Of a DNA stretch of 64,000 nt, positions 45,833 to 57,570 are shown in pieces. This stretch comes from a bacterium Scap17 (lineage in GTDB: Bacteria; Pseudomonadota; Gammaproteobacteria; Pseudomonadales; Halomonadaceae): positions 744,001 to 808,000 of the forward strand of contig VINJ01000001.1 in assembly GCA_013376735.1 (NCBI GenBank). Direction: 5' to 3'. The notes beneath the pieces are model-generated. The model searched no databases, was not told the origin of the DNA, and saw nothing but the letters and a program-made list of their open reading frames with translations. Position 1 is the first letter of the stretch, and the number at the start of each line of letters is the position of its first letter. The position numbers and the translations under genes were made by a program.

Positions 45833-47310
45833 CAGGCTTGCTCCTGTCCGAATTCCGGGCGCTGGCGGTGCCAGTCGGTGATTTGCTGGAACTGGTGCGC
45901 GACGCCCAGCAGGGTCTGCTCACCGAAGTGCGGGCCGAGGATCTGCAGACCCACCGGACGCTTGCCTGCCAGGCCGGCCGGCACGCTGATGCCCGGAATG
46001 CCCGCCAGGTTGATGGCGATGGTGTAGAGATCCTGCAGGTACATGGACAGCGGGTCCTTGTGCGCGCCGAGATCGAACGCCGGGGTCGGTGCCGCCGGGC
46101 CCATCAGCACATCGACCTGATCGAAGGCATCGAGGAAGTCCTGGCGGATCAGGCGACGCACCTTCTGGGCCTTGATGTAGTAGGCATCGAAGAAGCCTTC
46201 TGAAAGGGTGTGCGTGCCGATGATGATGCGGCGCTTCACCTCGTCGCCGAAGCCTTCCTCGCGGGTGCGCTTGTAGAGGTCTTCCAGGTCTTGCGGGTCA
46301 TTGCAGCGATGGCCGAAGCGCACGCCGTCATAACGCGACAGGTTGGAGGAGGCTTCGGCCGGCGCGATCACGTAGTAGGTCGGGATGGCCAGGTGGGTAT
46401 GCGGCAGCGAGATTTCCTGCACGCTGGCACCGGCATCCTCGAAGACCTTGATCGCGGCACGCACGGAGGCTTCGACTTCCTCGGACAGGCCTTCGCCGAA
46501 GTATTCCTTCGGCAGGCCGATCTTCAGGCCCTTGAGGTTGTAGTCCAGTCCTTCGACGTAATCCGGCACGCCACGCACCACGCTGGTGGAGTCGCGCGGG
46601 TCGGCGCCGGCGATCACGTTCATCAGGCGCGCGCAGTCTTCGGCGGAGCGAGCCATCGGGCCGCCCTGATCGAGGCTGGAGGCGTAGGCGATCATGCCGT
46701 AACGCGAGACGCGGCCGTAGGTCGGCTTGAGGCCGGTGATGCCACAGAAGGCGGCCGGCTGGCGGATGGAACCGCCGGTGTCGGTGCCCAGCGCGGCCGG
46801 TGCGAGGCCTGCGGCGACGGCGGCGGCACTGCCGCCGGAGCTGCCACCCGGTACGGCGGACAGATCCCACGGGTTCCTGACGGCACCGTAGTGGCTGTTC
46901 TCGTTCGAGGAGCCCATCGCGAACTCATCGAGGTTGGTCTTGCCGAGAATCACCACGCCCTCGGCCTTGAGCTTCTCGATCACGGCGGCGTCGTAGGGCG
47001 AGACGAAGTTGTCGAGCATCTTCGAGCCGCAGCTGGTGCGCACACCTTCGGTGCAGAAGATGTCCTTGATGGCCATCGGGACGCCGGTCAGCGCGGCGGC
47101 ATTGCCGGCGGCACGGCGTGCATCGGCGGCATCCGCATCACGCAGCGCTTCTTCGCGGCACAGGGTGATGTAGCTGTTGAGCTCGCCATCGAGGCGTTCG
47201 ATGCGGGCCAGGAAGGCTTCCGTCAGCTCGCGACTGGTGTATTCGCCGGCCTCCAGGCCTTGCGCCAGCTCACTGAGCGTCTTGTCATGTAGTGCAATGG
47301 ACGATGACAT
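45832..47310 (-). CDS. gatA: Aspartyl/glutamyl-tRNA amidotransferase subunit A
   Basis: GatA is the glutaminase of GatCAB. The amidase-signature catalytic triad is present: Lys82 (VPMAIKD), cis-Ser157 (PGGSSGGS) and nucleophile Ser181 ([10 protein letters not shown]). The start at 47310 ([11 protein letters not shown]) gives 492 residues; an ATG four codons earlier is also possible, and neither has a strong ribosome site. It is coupled to gatB through a TGATG overlap. Confidence 0.97.
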   Translation of the reverse strand: MSSSIALHDKTLSELAQGLEAGEYTSRELTEAFLARIERLDGELNSYITLCREEALRDADAADARRAAGNAAALTGVPMAIKDIFCTEGVRTSCGSKMLDNFVSPYDAAVIEKLKAEGVVILGKTNLDEFAMGSSNENSHYGAVRNPWDLSAVPGGSSGGSAAAVAAGLAPAALGTDTGGSIRQPAAFCGITGLKPTYGRVSRYGMIAYASSLDQGGPMARSAEDCARLMNVIAGADPRDSTSVVRGVPDYVEGLDYNLKGLKIGLPKEYFGEGLSEEVEASVRAAIKVFEDAGASVQEISLPHTHLAIPTYYVIAPAEASSNLSRYDGVRFGHRCNDPQDLEDLYKRTREEGFGDEVKRRIIIGTHTLSEGFFDAYYIKAQKVRRLIRQDFLDAFDQVDVLMGPAAPTPAFDLGAHKDPLSMYLQDLYTIAINLAGIPGISVPAGLAGKRPVGLQILGPHFGEQTLLGVAHQFQQITDWHRQRPEFGQEQA

Positions 47311-47439
47311 GTTCGATTCCATCAGTGCAGACGATGCGCTGGGCATCGTCCGCAGAAATTCCGGGGCGGACGGGGCGTGCCGCGTGACGTGGTATCCGAT
47401 GGCAGCCGATCACGATGTGTGAGCGATCTGCCAGCGAGA

Positions 47440-47727
47440 TCACTCGACGACGCGCGGAACCAGATACAGACCCTGCTCTGTGGCCGGGGCTACCTGCTGA
47501 AAACGCTCGCGCTGATTCGATTCGGTGACTTCGTCCGCGCGCAGGCGTTGCGTGGCTTCCAGCGGGTGTGCCAGCGGTGCGACGCCGTCGGTATCGACCT
47601 GTTGCAGCTGGTCGACCATGGCGAGAATCCGGTCGAGATCCTCGACGTAGGCTTCGGCATCCTGCGAGGCAAGACCCAGGCGTGCGAGGTGAGCGGCACG
47701 CAGCACATCTGAATGTTCAAGGGCCAT
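47440..47727 (-). CDS. gatC: Aspartyl/glutamyl-tRNA amidotransferase subunit C
   Basis: GatC is the small subunit that wraps around GatA and stabilises the complex. It has 95 residues. The family helices ([11 protein letters not shown] and [27 protein letters not shown]) and the C-terminal [10 protein letters not shown] are clear. It is the first gene of gatC-gatA-gatB, divergent from mreB. Confidence 0.96.
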   Translation of the reverse strand: MALEHSDVLRAAHLARLGLASQDAEAYVEDLDRILAMVDQLQQVDTDGVAPLAHPLEATQRLRADEVTESNQRERFQQVAPATEQGLYLVPRVVE

Positions 47728-49094
<1,367 letters not shown>

Positions 49095-49119
49095 CCTCGT
49101 CCGGGGCCGGGCATGCTGT

Positions 49120-50136
49120 GTGCTGTACGGCTGGTCCCGGCCTGTCGGAGGAAGTGCTATCAAACCCCTGTTCACGCGTGGCCCCGTGCCCGGCTATCGC
49201 ATGCTGTTGTGCGCGGTGCTGTCACTCACGCTGATGTTTGCCGAAGATCGCTTCAGCTGGATGGTCGATGTGCGCGCCAGCATGGCGACGCTGGTGTCGC
49301 CCGTGCAGTGGGTCGTCAGCTTGCCGACGGAAGGCATCAGCTGGGGCGCCCTGGTGTTTGCCGATCAGCAGGAGTTGGCCGACGAGAATCGCGCGCTGCG
49401 CGAACAGCTGCTCAACCTGTCCAGCCGTGTGCAACGCATGGCGAGCCTGACTTCCGAGAATACGCGTCTGCGCGAATTGCTCAATGCCGGACAGCGCAGC
49501 GATATCCCCTATATCACCTCCCAGTTGTTGACCCTCGATGCTGACCCGTTCTCCCACCGCATGGTGGTGGACCGCGGTGAGCAGGACGGCGTGCGCATCG
49601 GCCTGCCGGTACTCGATGCCTATGGTCTCGTCGGGCAGGTCATCTCCACCTCGGCCTACAACAGTCGCGTGCTGATGATCAGTGATGCCAGCCATGCGGT
49701 GCCGGTGGAGATCAATCGCAATGGCCTGCGCTTCATCGCCCAGGGCAGTGGCAAGATCGACCAGGTCGATGTGCTGCATGTGCCGGATACCGCCGACATT
49801 CGTGTCGGGGATCTGCTGGTGACTTCCGGACTGGCGCTGCGCTTTCCGCGCGGCTTGCCGGTGGCACGTGTCACCGAGGTCTACCATGATCCCGGCAAGC
49901 CGTTCGCCCGCGTGAGTGCCGAGCCCATCGCGCAGCTGGAGCGTTCGCGCAACTTCCTGATCCAGATGCCGCCGCCGGTGGACACCGACAACCTGTATGT
50001 CGATGACAGCCTCGATGAGTTGCCGCGCGACAACCTGGCGGCGCCCAGACCCGAGGGTGACGACGCCGCACAAGGCTCCGCCGAGGATGCGGCAGACGCA
50101 CAGGCACCCACCGATGCTGCCGGGGAGAACAACTGA
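49120..50136 (+). CDS. mreC: Rod-shape protein MreC (start uncertain)
   Basis: MreC is a bitopic inner-membrane protein whose periplasmic part links MreB to the wall-synthesis enzymes. One membrane helix (MLLCAVLSLTLMF) is followed by a coiled coil (ELADENRALREQLLNLSSRVQRM) and the beta-rich MreC core. The C-terminus is long, acidic and Ala/Asp-rich. The listed GTG start adds 13 residues before IKPLFTRGP. The best ribosome site (GGAGGA, 49147-49152) instead points to an ATC codon at 49159, where relatives have MIKPLF. The stop overlaps the mreD ATG. Confidence 0.92.
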   Translation: MLYGWSRPVGGSAIKPLFTRGPVPGYRMLLCAVLSLTLMFAEDRFSWMVDVRASMATLVSPVQWVVSLPTEGISWGALVFADQQELADENRALREQLLNLSSRVQRMASLTSENTRLRELLNAGQRSDIPYITSQLLTLDADPFSHRMVVDRGEQDGVRIGLPVLDAYGLVGQVISTSAYNSRVLMISDASHAVPVEINRNGLRFIAQGSGKIDQVDVLHVPDTADIRVGDLLVTSGLALRFPRGLPVARVTEVYHDPGKPFARVSAEPIAQLERSRNFLIQMPPPVDTDNLYVDDSLDELPRDNLAAPRPEGDDAAQGSAEDAADAQAPTDAAGENN

Positions 50137-50618
50137 TGGCCTTTCGTCCCCAGACCACCTTGCTGTGCTGGTTCTCGCTGCTGCTGGCGCTGTGTCTGCA
50201 GGTCATGCCATTGCCGGATGTATGGCTGATCTGGCGGCCCCAGTGGCTGGGTCTGATGCTGGTCTACTGGTGCATCGTCTCGCCGCAGAGTGTCGGAGTC
50301 TTCCACGGCTTCCTGTTCGGGCTGGCGCTGGATGTCCTGCAGGGCGCACCGCTGGGGCACAACGCCCTGGTACTGTCGCTGACGGCCTTCATGGGTGTGC
50401 TGCTCTATCAGCGTATTCGCGCCTACTCGCTGTTGCAGCAGGCGTTGCTGGTGATCGTGGTGCTGGGCATCGCGCAGTTGCTGGATCAATGGCTGCGCAG
50501 CCTGTTCGGTGCCGGCCCCGTCAGCCTGTCGTTCCTGCTCTCGGCGGTCATCGGCGGCGCGCTGTGGCCGTGGCTCTATACCCTGCTGCAGATGCTGCGT
50601 CGGCGGGTCGCGGCCTGA
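50136..50618 (+). CDS. mreD: Rod-shape protein MreD
   Basis: MreD is a small polytopic inner-membrane protein of the elongation complex. The 160 residues form about five hydrophobic helices, including TTLLCWFSLLLALCLQV and LSFLLSAVIGGALWPWLYTLLQML. The segment VGVFHGFLFGLALDVLQGAPLGHNAL is a recognised MreD pattern. Its ATG shares one base with the mreC stop, and a terminator follows after 40 bases. Confidence 0.95.
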   Translation: MAFRPQTTLLCWFSLLLALCLQVMPLPDVWLIWRPQWLGLMLVYWCIVSPQSVGVFHGFLFGLALDVLQGAPLGHNALVLSLTAFMGVLLYQRIRAYSLLQQALLVIVVLGIAQLLDQWLRSLFGAGPVSLSFLLSAVIGGALWPWLYTLLQMLRRRVAA

Positions 50619-50658
50619 GTGCCACTGGCACGTCGATAGCGTTTCTTGTGAGCTTCCA

Positions 50659-50680
50659 AAAGCCGCCTACGGGCGGCTTT
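50659..50680 (+). terminator. mreBCD terminator
   Basis: AAAGCCGCC (50659-50667) pairs with GGCGGCTTT (50672-50680) around the loop TACG. Only three T follow. Confidence 0.75.
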
Positions 50681-50735
50681 CTGGTACTTGTCAGCCATCA
50701 ACGCCTGTCAGTCATGTTTCTCCGCGAGGTCTTCC

Positions 50736-51524
50736 ATGTCATCCCGTTCAAGTTCATCCGCTTCCAGGCCATCCACACCTGATACCGACAGCCCCACTTC
50801 CTCACTCTTTGCAAACTCTGACGCCGCGGGGCAGCGCAACGTGATGTTTCAGGGCATTGCTCAACAGGGCATTGCTCAACAGGGTTCTGATCAACAGGAC
50901 GCTGCTCATCCGGGATTGATTCTGGCCTCGGGGTCGCCGCGTCGTCGTGACCTGCTGGCCAGTATCGGCATCCAATGTGAGGTGGCGCCGGTGGATATCG
51001 ATGAGACGCCGCAGGCCAATGAGTCGCCGGAGCATTACGTGCTGCGTCTGGCGCGAGAGAAGTCGCAGGCCGGTTTCGCGGCCCTGGCGCAGCGGACGGC
51101 AGGCCAGACGGCGGGGTGGCGAGTACTCGGCGCGGATACCGCGCTGGCACTGGATGGACGCACTCTCGGCAAGCCGCGCGACGAGTTGGACGCGCGCGAG
51201 ATGCTGCTCAGCCTCTCGGGGCGCAGTCATCAGGTGCTCAGTGGTGTGGCGCTGTGTCATGGCGACGCCGGGCGCGACATCCGCTGCGCGAGCGAGCTGG
51301 TCGAGAGCCGCGTGACCTTCCGCACCATCACCCCAGAGGAGGCCGCGCGCTACTGGGCGACCGGTGAGCCCGCTGACAAGGCAGGTGGTTACGCCATCCA
51401 GGGGCTCGGCGCCGTCTTCGTCAGTCATCTTGAGGGCAGTTACAGCGCCGTGGTCGGGCTGCCGCTGCATGAGACTGCACAGCTCTTGAGCAAGGCGGGC
51501 GTTCAGCCGTGGCAACCGCTCTGA
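50736..51524 (+). CDS. maf: Maf family nucleotide pyrophosphatase with repeat-bearing N-terminus
   Basis: Maf proteins hydrolyse non-canonical or ordinary nucleoside triphosphates to monophosphates and have been linked to septum control. The core starts with [14 protein letters not shown] and contains GADTAL, the KPRD segment and [12 protein letters not shown]. The start at 50736 has GAGG upstream and gives 262 residues, against about 200 in the family. The extra N-terminus of about 60 residues is Ser/Thr/Pro-rich and includes [15 protein letters not shown], encoded by three 15-bp direct repeats at 50853-50897. A later start near the core is possible. It lies between mreD and rng, the conserved position. 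Confidence 0.92.
   Translation: MSSRSSSSASRPSTPDTDSPTSSLFANSDAAGQRNVMFQGIAQQGIAQQGSDQQDAAHPGLILASGSPRRRDLLASIGIQCEVAPVDIDETPQANESPEHYVLRLAREKSQAGFAALAQRTAGQTAGWRVLGADTALALDGRTLGKPRDELDAREMLLSLSGRSHQVLSGVALCHGDAGRDIRCASELVESRVTFRTITPEEAARYWATGEPADKAGGYAIQGLGAVFVSHLEGSYSAVVGLPLHETAQLLSKAGVQPWQPL
50853..50897 (+). repeat. Three in-frame 15-bp direct repeats in maf
   Basis: GGCATTGCTCAACAG occurs twice (50853-50867 and 50868-50882), followed by GGTTCTGATCAACAG (50883-50897). The repeats keep the maf frame and encode [10 protein letters not shown] and GSDQQ, so copy-number change would only lengthen the N-terminal extension. Confidence 0.9.
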
Positions 51525-51709
51525 CGGGCGATGTTCCACGCTGCATCCGTCGGGCGTCGAGTCAGCGCACCAGCGTTATCACGAAGAACCATGGCTTGCA
51601 TGCGTGGCACAAAATACCCGTTGCAGGAAATCCTTAGTCGATAGATCACAGCCGGGGGCTCCCTAGCTATGTCATAATCGCAAGCAACGACTTTACAAGG
51701 ACTTGCGCT

Positions 51710-53173
51710 ATGAGCGGCGAGGTATTGATCAATCTGACACCGATGGAGACCCGCGTGGCGGTAGTCGAGAACGGTGTCCTGCAGGAAGCCTTCATCGAAC
51801 GCAGCGGGCGACGCGGCATCGTCGGCAACATCTACCGTGGCAAGGTGGTGAGAGTATTGCCCGGCATGCAGGCGGCCTTCATCGATATCGGTCTCGAACG
51901 GGCGGCCTTCATCCATGCCCAGGAAGTCATGCCGGCGCATACGCCGCATGATGAGCAGCTTTCGATCCGCGAGCTGCTCAGCGAAGGCCAGCCACTGGTG
52001 GTGCAGGTCACCAAGGACCCCATCGGCACCAAGGGCGCCCGGCTGACCACGCATCTGTCGGTGCCGTCACGCTATCTGGTCTACATGCCGGACTCGCCGC
52101 ATACCGGCGTGTCGCAGCGCATCGAGAGCGATGTCGAGCGTGACCGCCTCAAGGAGATGACCGAGCAGTGCCTGACGGAGCTTGATCCGGAGGCGCCCGG
52201 CGGCTTCATCCTGCGCACCGCCGCCGAGGGCATCAGCGAGGCGGAACTCAAACAGGACATGCATTTCCTGCTGCGCCTGTGGCGCAAGGTCAGTGAACGT
52301 CGCCTCACCGCTGCCGTGCCCAGCGTCATCTACGATGATCTGCCACTGTTCATGCGCACGCTGCGCGATGTGATGCGCGACGAGATCGAGCGCGTGCGCA
52401 TCGATTCCCGCGAGAACTATCTGCGTCTCAAGGAATTCTCCAGCGAATTCATGCCGGACATGGAAGGGCGCATCGAGTATTACCCTGGCGAGCGACCGAT
52501 CTTCGATCTGTTCAGTGTCGAGGATGAGCTGCACAAGGCGATGGGTCGCAAGGTGCAGCTCAAGAGTGGTGGCTATCTGGTGATCGACCAGACCGAGGCG
52601 ATGACCACCATCGACGTCAACACCGGTGGTTTCGTCGGCCACCGCAACCTCGAAGAGACCATCTTCAAGACCAATCTCGAGGCGGCGACCGCCATCGCGC
52701 GCCAGCTGCGGCTGCGCAATCTCGGCGGCATCATCATCATTGACTTCATCGACATGGAAGAGGCCGAGCATCAGCGCCAGGTGCTGCGGGTGCTCGAGAA
52801 GTCGCTGGAGCGTGACCACGCCAAGAACAAGATGACCGGTGTGACCGAGCTGGGCCTGGTGCAGCTGACGCGCAAGCGCACGCGCGAGAGTCTGGAGCAG
52901 GTGCTGTGCGAGGCCTGCCCGACCTGTCAGGGGCGCGGCACCCTCAAGACGCCGGAGACGGTCTGCTACGAGATCTTCCGCGAGATCATGCGCGAAGAGC
53001 GCGCCTACAGCCCGGATACCTACATGGTGCTGGCCTCACAGAACGTGGTCGATCGCCTGCTGGACGAGGAATCCGCGGCCGTGGCGGACCTCGAGAGCTT
53101 CATCGGCAAGACCATCCGTTTCCAGGTCGAGGCGCATTACACCCAGGAGCAGTACGATATTGTGCTCATGTGA
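51710..53173 (+). CDS. rng: Ribonuclease G
   Basis: RNase G is an endoribonuclease that matures the 5' end of 16S rRNA and decays some mRNAs. An S1 RNA-binding domain occupies about residues 36-125 (GNIYRGKVVRVLPGMQAAFIDIG). The catalytic DNase I-like region contains the metal-binding TIDVNTGGFVGH and IIIDFIDM. CEACPTCQGRG near residue 400 is the zinc-link. It has 487 residues (E. coli 489). It lacks the long C-terminal scaffold of RNase E. It follows maf by 185 bases. Confidence 0.97.
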   Translation: MSGEVLINLTPMETRVAVVENGVLQEAFIERSGRRGIVGNIYRGKVVRVLPGMQAAFIDIGLERAAFIHAQEVMPAHTPHDEQLSIRELLSEGQPLVVQVTKDPIGTKGARLTTHLSVPSRYLVYMPDSPHTGVSQRIESDVERDRLKEMTEQCLTELDPEAPGGFILRTAAEGISEAELKQDMHFLLRLWRKVSERRLTAAVPSVIYDDLPLFMRTLRDVMRDEIERVRIDSRENYLRLKEFSSEFMPDMEGRIEYYPGERPIFDLFSVEDELHKAMGRKVQLKSGGYLVIDQTEAMTTIDVNTGGFVGHRNLEETIFKTNLEAATAIARQLRLRNLGGIIIIDFIDMEEAEHQRQVLRVLEKSLERDHAKNKMTGVTELGLVQLTRKRTRESLEQVLCEACPTCQGRGTLKTPETVCYEIFREIMREERAYSPDTYMVLASQNVVDRLLDEESAAVADLESFIGKTIRFQVEAHYTQEQYDIVLM

Positions 53174-53253
53174 TCTGTCAGCCACCGAGCCTGCGATGAA
53201 GCCGGGAGTCGCGTTATCCACATCGTGAGTCTGTCCTGTTCGGAGAACCATCA

Positions 53254-56200
53254 GTGACCCGTTCTACCTCACCAGAGGCGGCACGTTCCACCTCGCAAGA
53301 GGCGGTGCAGGAGGGCGTCGACGACACCCCGTCTTCGCCAGCTGCGGTGCCAGCGCCACCCTCGCGTGGGCGGCGCTGGGCGCGCGGGCTGCTGATGGCG
53401 CTCGCGGTACTGCTGGCGTTGCTGGCCATCCTGATCGGGGGCCTGCGCTGGTGGTTGACCACGCTGGATTCGCGCAGTGAGTCCATCAGTGACTTCATCG
53501 CCACCCAGACCCACTCCAATGTGGGGATGTCATCGCTTGAGGGCCGAATGGATCACCTTGATCCGGCCATCGAGCTGTCCGGTCTGAACCTCTTTCGTCC
53601 CGACGAGATGCAGGCGGCGCCGCTGTTGAGCGTGTCCCATCTGGAAACCCGTCTCGATGTGCTCTCCTCCCTGCGCCATCTGGCGCCTGTCTTTGATCGC
53701 GCCACTGCCACCGGCGTCATCGTGCACCTGTACCAGCGTGAAGATGGCAGCTGGGGCTGGCCGGGGCCGCCGCGTCCTCCCGAAGCGCTCGAACCCGAAG
53801 GGCAGGTGAGCCTTGCGCAGACGGAGCAGGGGCTGGCGCTGCTGGCGCGTCAACGAGTGCGGCTCGAGGATGTGCGTCTGGTGCTGCATGGTCGCAACGA
53901 TACCCTCAACCTGAATGCCGCCGAACTGTTGCTGTCGGGAGAAGGCGATCGCGCGCATCTGGAAGGCCAGTTGCGGGTCGGGGAATCGCCTCAGGCCGGA
54001 GTCAGCGCCGTACTGGAAGTGCTGCCGGGAGATGACGGCCTCGCCGACTACTCGGCCCAGCTGCAGGTGGAGCTGGACGCCGGTGCGCTGGCGAGTGTCG
54101 GTCGCCTGATGAGCGAGCGCGACAGCCTGATGCTGCGCGACGCCGATGGCAACGCGACGCTGTGGGCGCGCTGGCGTGACGCACGACTGGAAGATGCTCG
54201 CCTGCGTCTCGATCTCAATCGCCTGACGCTGGATCACCATGGCGCCCAGCTGGCGCTCAAGGACATTCATGCGCGTGGCCAGTGGCTGCGCGACCTGGCG
54301 GGCAGTGATCGCTGGCAGGCTTGGCTCAATCAGATCTCGGTCGGCGCCACGCAACTCGATGACGCCCCGGCGGCCGGCGCTCCGGTGGCCGGCACTCCGG
54401 CGGCCGGCGCCCCGGTGGCAGGCAGTGACGGCCAGACGCCGCAAACGGCGTCATCGCCAGAAGCCTCCACGGCGCTTGCCAGCCTGCCCGAGCGTATATC
54501 GCTGTCGGGGGATCTCGCCGATGGCAGCGTGTCGCTGGTCACCAGCAGTTTCGATCTGGAAAAGGTGGCGCGCTGGCGCAATGTGCTGGCGCTCGGCGAA
54601 CTTGGGGATGTGCTCGAGTCTCTCGATCCGCGAGGCACGGCCAACGGCCTCTCCCTGTCGCTGGCCGGGATCGGGCTCGATGCCCCGCTGACCATGACGC
54701 TGGCGCTGGGGCTCACCGGCGCCGAGGTGGAACCCTGGCAGGGCGCCCCGGGACTCGGCCCCCTGGCGGCCTGGGTCACCGCGCACAGTCTTGAGGAGGG
54801 CGGCATCGCGAGCCGGATCGCGTTTCGTGGTGACCCGGGGATGCGCTTCCACTTTCCCGAAGTCTTCGGCGACGGCTGGCAGCTCGAGGCCGCCGACGGA
54901 GTGGTCGAGGTCAAGGTCGATGACAGTGGCAGCAGCGTCACGGGGCATGACCTGCATATCCAGCGCGACGGCGCCGATGTGACGGGCGGCTTCGGCCTGC
55001 AGATTCCCGCTCAGGACCATGATCGCTTCCAGCTGGATCTCGAGATGCGCGATGTGAACGCCCGCAGTATACCGCTGGCCTCCTGGTTGCCGATGAAGGT
55101 GCTGGACCCGGCGCTGAGTGAGTGGTTGACGCGCGATGTCGCGGGGCAGGTCCCCGAGGGCAGCCTGCATCTCACCCAGGTGTGGGATGATGACAATGGC
55201 GAGGATGGCTATGGACCCGGCGATTCGCTGGACCTTGAGCTGGCCATCGAAGACGGGCGACTCGGTTACGCCGAGGGCTGGCCTGCGCTGGAGGGCGTGA
55301 AGGGCAACCTCGCGCTGCATGACAATGCGTTGAGTGCCACGGTCGCGGCGGCGCGCTCTCAGCCGGCCACGGCGCTGGGCGGTGCAGCACCTCTGTCGGT
55401 GCGTCAGGCCGATGTCGGCATGCAGGACAATACCTTGAGTATCCAGGGGGATGTGACCGGCAGCGTCGAGGCGCTGTTCGATCTGATCTCGCATGCGCCG
55501 CTCGAGGATACCGCTGCGTTGATCGCCGAGTGGCAGGGCAAGGGCTCGGTGGCTGCGTCCATGGATATCCGCGTGCCCCTGGAGGACGCCGAGCAGACGC
55601 GCATCACGGCGGCGGGCAAGGTGGGCGAGCGCCAGGCGGCGACGCTGGTCTTTCCGGGGCCGGGCATCGAGGTTGATGACATTCGCGGGCCGCTCGAGTT
55701 CGTGCATGACCCTTCCCGCCCCGAGGGGCGTCGTGAGCAGTTGACCGGCAACCTCTCCGGCAAGCTGTTCGGCGGTGCGGTCAAGGCGGCGCTCAACATC
55801 GGGCAGGAAGATTCAAGCAGCAAGGGCGCGATCACCTTCGATGGCAAGGCGCCATTGGCACCGGTGCTGGGCTGGCTGGGCACGCCCGAGCACCTGATCG
55901 GCGATGCCGCCGAGAACACTCGGGCCGCCTTGCAGGACGGCGAGACGCCGCGTGCGCTGGGCGGCGAGTTCAACTATCAGGCGCGCCTGATGCTGCCCGA
56001 TGACGGCGCCACTCTGGCGCTCTCGAGTGACCTCAAGGGAGTCGCCATCAATCTGCCGGCACCCTTTGGCAAGACGCGAGAGGAGGCGGCCCCACTGGCG
56101 GTGGATATCGGTCTCGCGGAGGGTGGCGGTGATGTGCGTCTCGACAATCGCGCCCGGGCACGCTGGAAAGGCGGCAATACGCGTGATGATGGCAGCACGG

Positions 56201-57570
56201 TGCCGATGACGGGGCAGTTGTGGCTGGAGCGTTGGCCGAGCGACCCGCAGTGGCCTACCCAGACCGGCTGGGACATCGCCTGGCGCACACCGACCCTTGC
56301 CCCCGAGCTCTGGAAGCCGTGGGCGGGAGCGCTCTCCGGTGAGGGCAGCGCGAGTGATGAGGGCGGCGCGAGTGGTGAGAACAGCGCGAGTAGAGAGGGC
56401 AACGACACGGAGCAGAGCGACCCCCTGCGTGCCTTGTCACGCCTGCGCGTTGCCACCGATTGCCTGATGATCCAGTCCCGGTGTGCGGGGCCGATGACGC
56501 TGGAGGCCGCGCCACGCCAGAGCTCGCAGCAGCAAGGACTGGGGCTGGCCGCGACGCTGGATGGTCAGCTCGCCAGTGGTGAGCTGGTGTGGCAGTCAGG
56601 TGCCGCGCGACCGCTGATTCTGGACCTGGACACTCTGAATCTCGACGCCCTGTGGCCCGCGGATGCCGAGCAGGAGACGCAGACTGCCAGTGTGCCAGGC
56701 AACTTTACCGAGGCTATCGATGTCGGCATCGAGCCGACGCCGTATCCCGCCGAGCTTGCCGACCTGCCCGCGGGCAGTCTGCGTCTGGCACACCTCATCT
56801 GGCGCGATCAGCAGCTGGGGCCGATCAGTGCCGACTGGACCGCCGACAGCCAGCAGCTGGTGGTGTTGCCGCTCTCCATCACGCTGGGCAGAATCACCGC
56901 AGTGGGCAATATCACCTGGGAGGATGCCGGCGCCAACAGTCTGACGCGCGCTCGCCTGTCCGCCGATGGCAGTGACCTGGGCGGGCTGCTCGAGCGCCTC
57001 TCCCAACCGCGCGGCATCGAGGCGGACCGCGCCCGGGCCGAGGTCAAGCTGGCCTGGCCCGGTGCGCCGCAGGACTTTGCCCTGTCACGCTCCAATGGTC
57101 GCGTCGAGATCAAGCTGGATGACGGACGCTTCCTGAATCTGGGCTCGACCTCCGCCCGCCTGCTGGGGCTGGTCAATGTGGATAACCTGCTGCGCCGGCT
57201 GTCGCTGGACTTTTCTGATGTCACCGACAAGGGGACGGCCTTCGACAAGGTGCGCGGCGCAGCGACGCTCTTCGATGGGCGGCTGGAAAGCGATGGCCCC
57301 TTGCGTATCGAGGCGCCGTCCACCACCGTGACACTCAACGGTCAGGTCGATCTGCTTCGCGGTACCCTTGATCAACGCATGGCCATCACGGTGCCGGTCA
57401 GCCAGAACCTTCCGCTGGCCGCCGTGCTGGCAGGCGCGCCCGCCGTGGGCGGGGCGCTGTTCGTGGCCGACAAGATCTTCGGCCGCTTCATCGACAAGGT
57501 GACGCAAATTCACTATCGGGTATCAGGCCCCTGGGGCGACCCGAACATTACTCTGGAAAGTGCCGAATGA
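53254..57570 (+). CDS. yhdP: YhdP family AsmA-like envelope protein
   Basis: YhdP is a very large inner-membrane-anchored protein that helps move phospholipids to the outer membrane. One membrane helix ([23 protein letters not shown], residues about 46-68) follows a Ser/Thr/Pro-rich cytoplasmic tail. The rest is a long periplasmic beta-rich bridge with a recognisable DUF3971/AsmA-like C-terminus ([11 protein letters not shown] at the end). At 1438 residues it exceeds E. coli YhdP (1266). Two low-complexity insertions add length: GAPVAG-type repeats near residue 375 and Gly/Ser/Glu-rich sequence near residue 1035. The GTG start has CGGAGAA upstream. It overlaps tldD by four bases. Confidence 0.9.
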   Translation: MTRSTSPEAARSTSQEAVQEGVDDTPSSPAAVPAPPSRGRRWARGLLMALAVLLALLAILIGGLRWWLTTLDSRSESISDFIATQTHSNVGMSSLEGRMDHLDPAIELSGLNLFRPDEMQAAPLLSVSHLETRLDVLSSLRHLAPVFDRATATGVIVHLYQREDGSWGWPGPPRPPEALEPEGQVSLAQTEQGLALLARQRVRLEDVRLVLHGRNDTLNLNAAELLLSGEGDRAHLEGQLRVGESPQAGVSAVLEVLPGDDGLADYSAQLQVELDAGALASVGRLMSERDSLMLRDADGNATLWARWRDARLEDARLRLDLNRLTLDHHGAQLALKDIHARGQWLRDLAGSDRWQAWLNQISVGATQLDDAPAAGAPVAGTPAAGAPVAGSDGQTPQTASSPEASTALASLPERISLSGDLADGSVSLVTSSFDLEKVARWRNVLALGELGDVLESLDPRGTANGLSLSLAGIGLDAPLTMTLALGLTGAEVEPWQGAPGLGPLAAWVTAHSLEEGGIASRIAFRGDPGMRFHFPEVFGDGWQLEAADGVVEVKVDDSGSSVTGHDLHIQRDGADVTGGFGLQIPAQDHDRFQLDLEMRDVNARSIPLASWLPMKVLDPALSEWLTRDVAGQVPEGSLHLTQVWDDDNGEDGYGPGDSLDLELAIEDGRLGYAEGWPALEGVKGNLALHDNALSATVAAARSQPATALGGAAPLSVRQADVGMQDNTLSIQGDVTGSVEALFDLISHAPLEDTAALIAEWQGKGSVAASMDIRVPLEDAEQTRITAAGKVGERQAATLVFPGPGIEVDDIRGPLEFVHDPSRPEGRREQLTGNLSGKLFGGAVKAALNIGQEDSSSKGAITFDGKAPLAPVLGWLGTPEHLIGDAAENTRAALQDGETPRALGGEFNYQARLMLPDDGATLALSSDLKGVAINLPAPFGKTREEAAPLAVDIGLAEGGGDVRLDNRARARWKGGNTRDDGSTVPMTGQLWLERWPSDPQWPTQTGWDIAWRTPTLAPELWKPWAGALSGEGSASDEGGASGENSASREGNDTEQSDPLRALSRLRVATDCLMIQSRCAGPMTLEAAPRQSSQQQGLGLAATLDGQLASGELVWQSGAARPLILDLDTLNLDALWPADAEQETQTASVPGNFTEAIDVGIEPTPYPAELADLPAGSLRLAHLIWRDQQLGPISADWTADSQQLVVLPLSITLGRITAVGNITWEDAGANSLTRARLSADGSDLGGLLERLSQPRGIEADRARAEVKLAWPGAPQDFALSRSNGRVEIKLDDGRFLNLGSTSARLLGLVNVDNLLRRLSLDFSDVTDKGTAFDKVRGAATLFDGRLESDGPLRIEAPSTTVTLNGQVDLLRGTLDQRMAITVPVSQNLPLAAVLAGAPAVGGALFVADKIFGRFIDKVTQIHYRVSGPWGDPNITLESAE

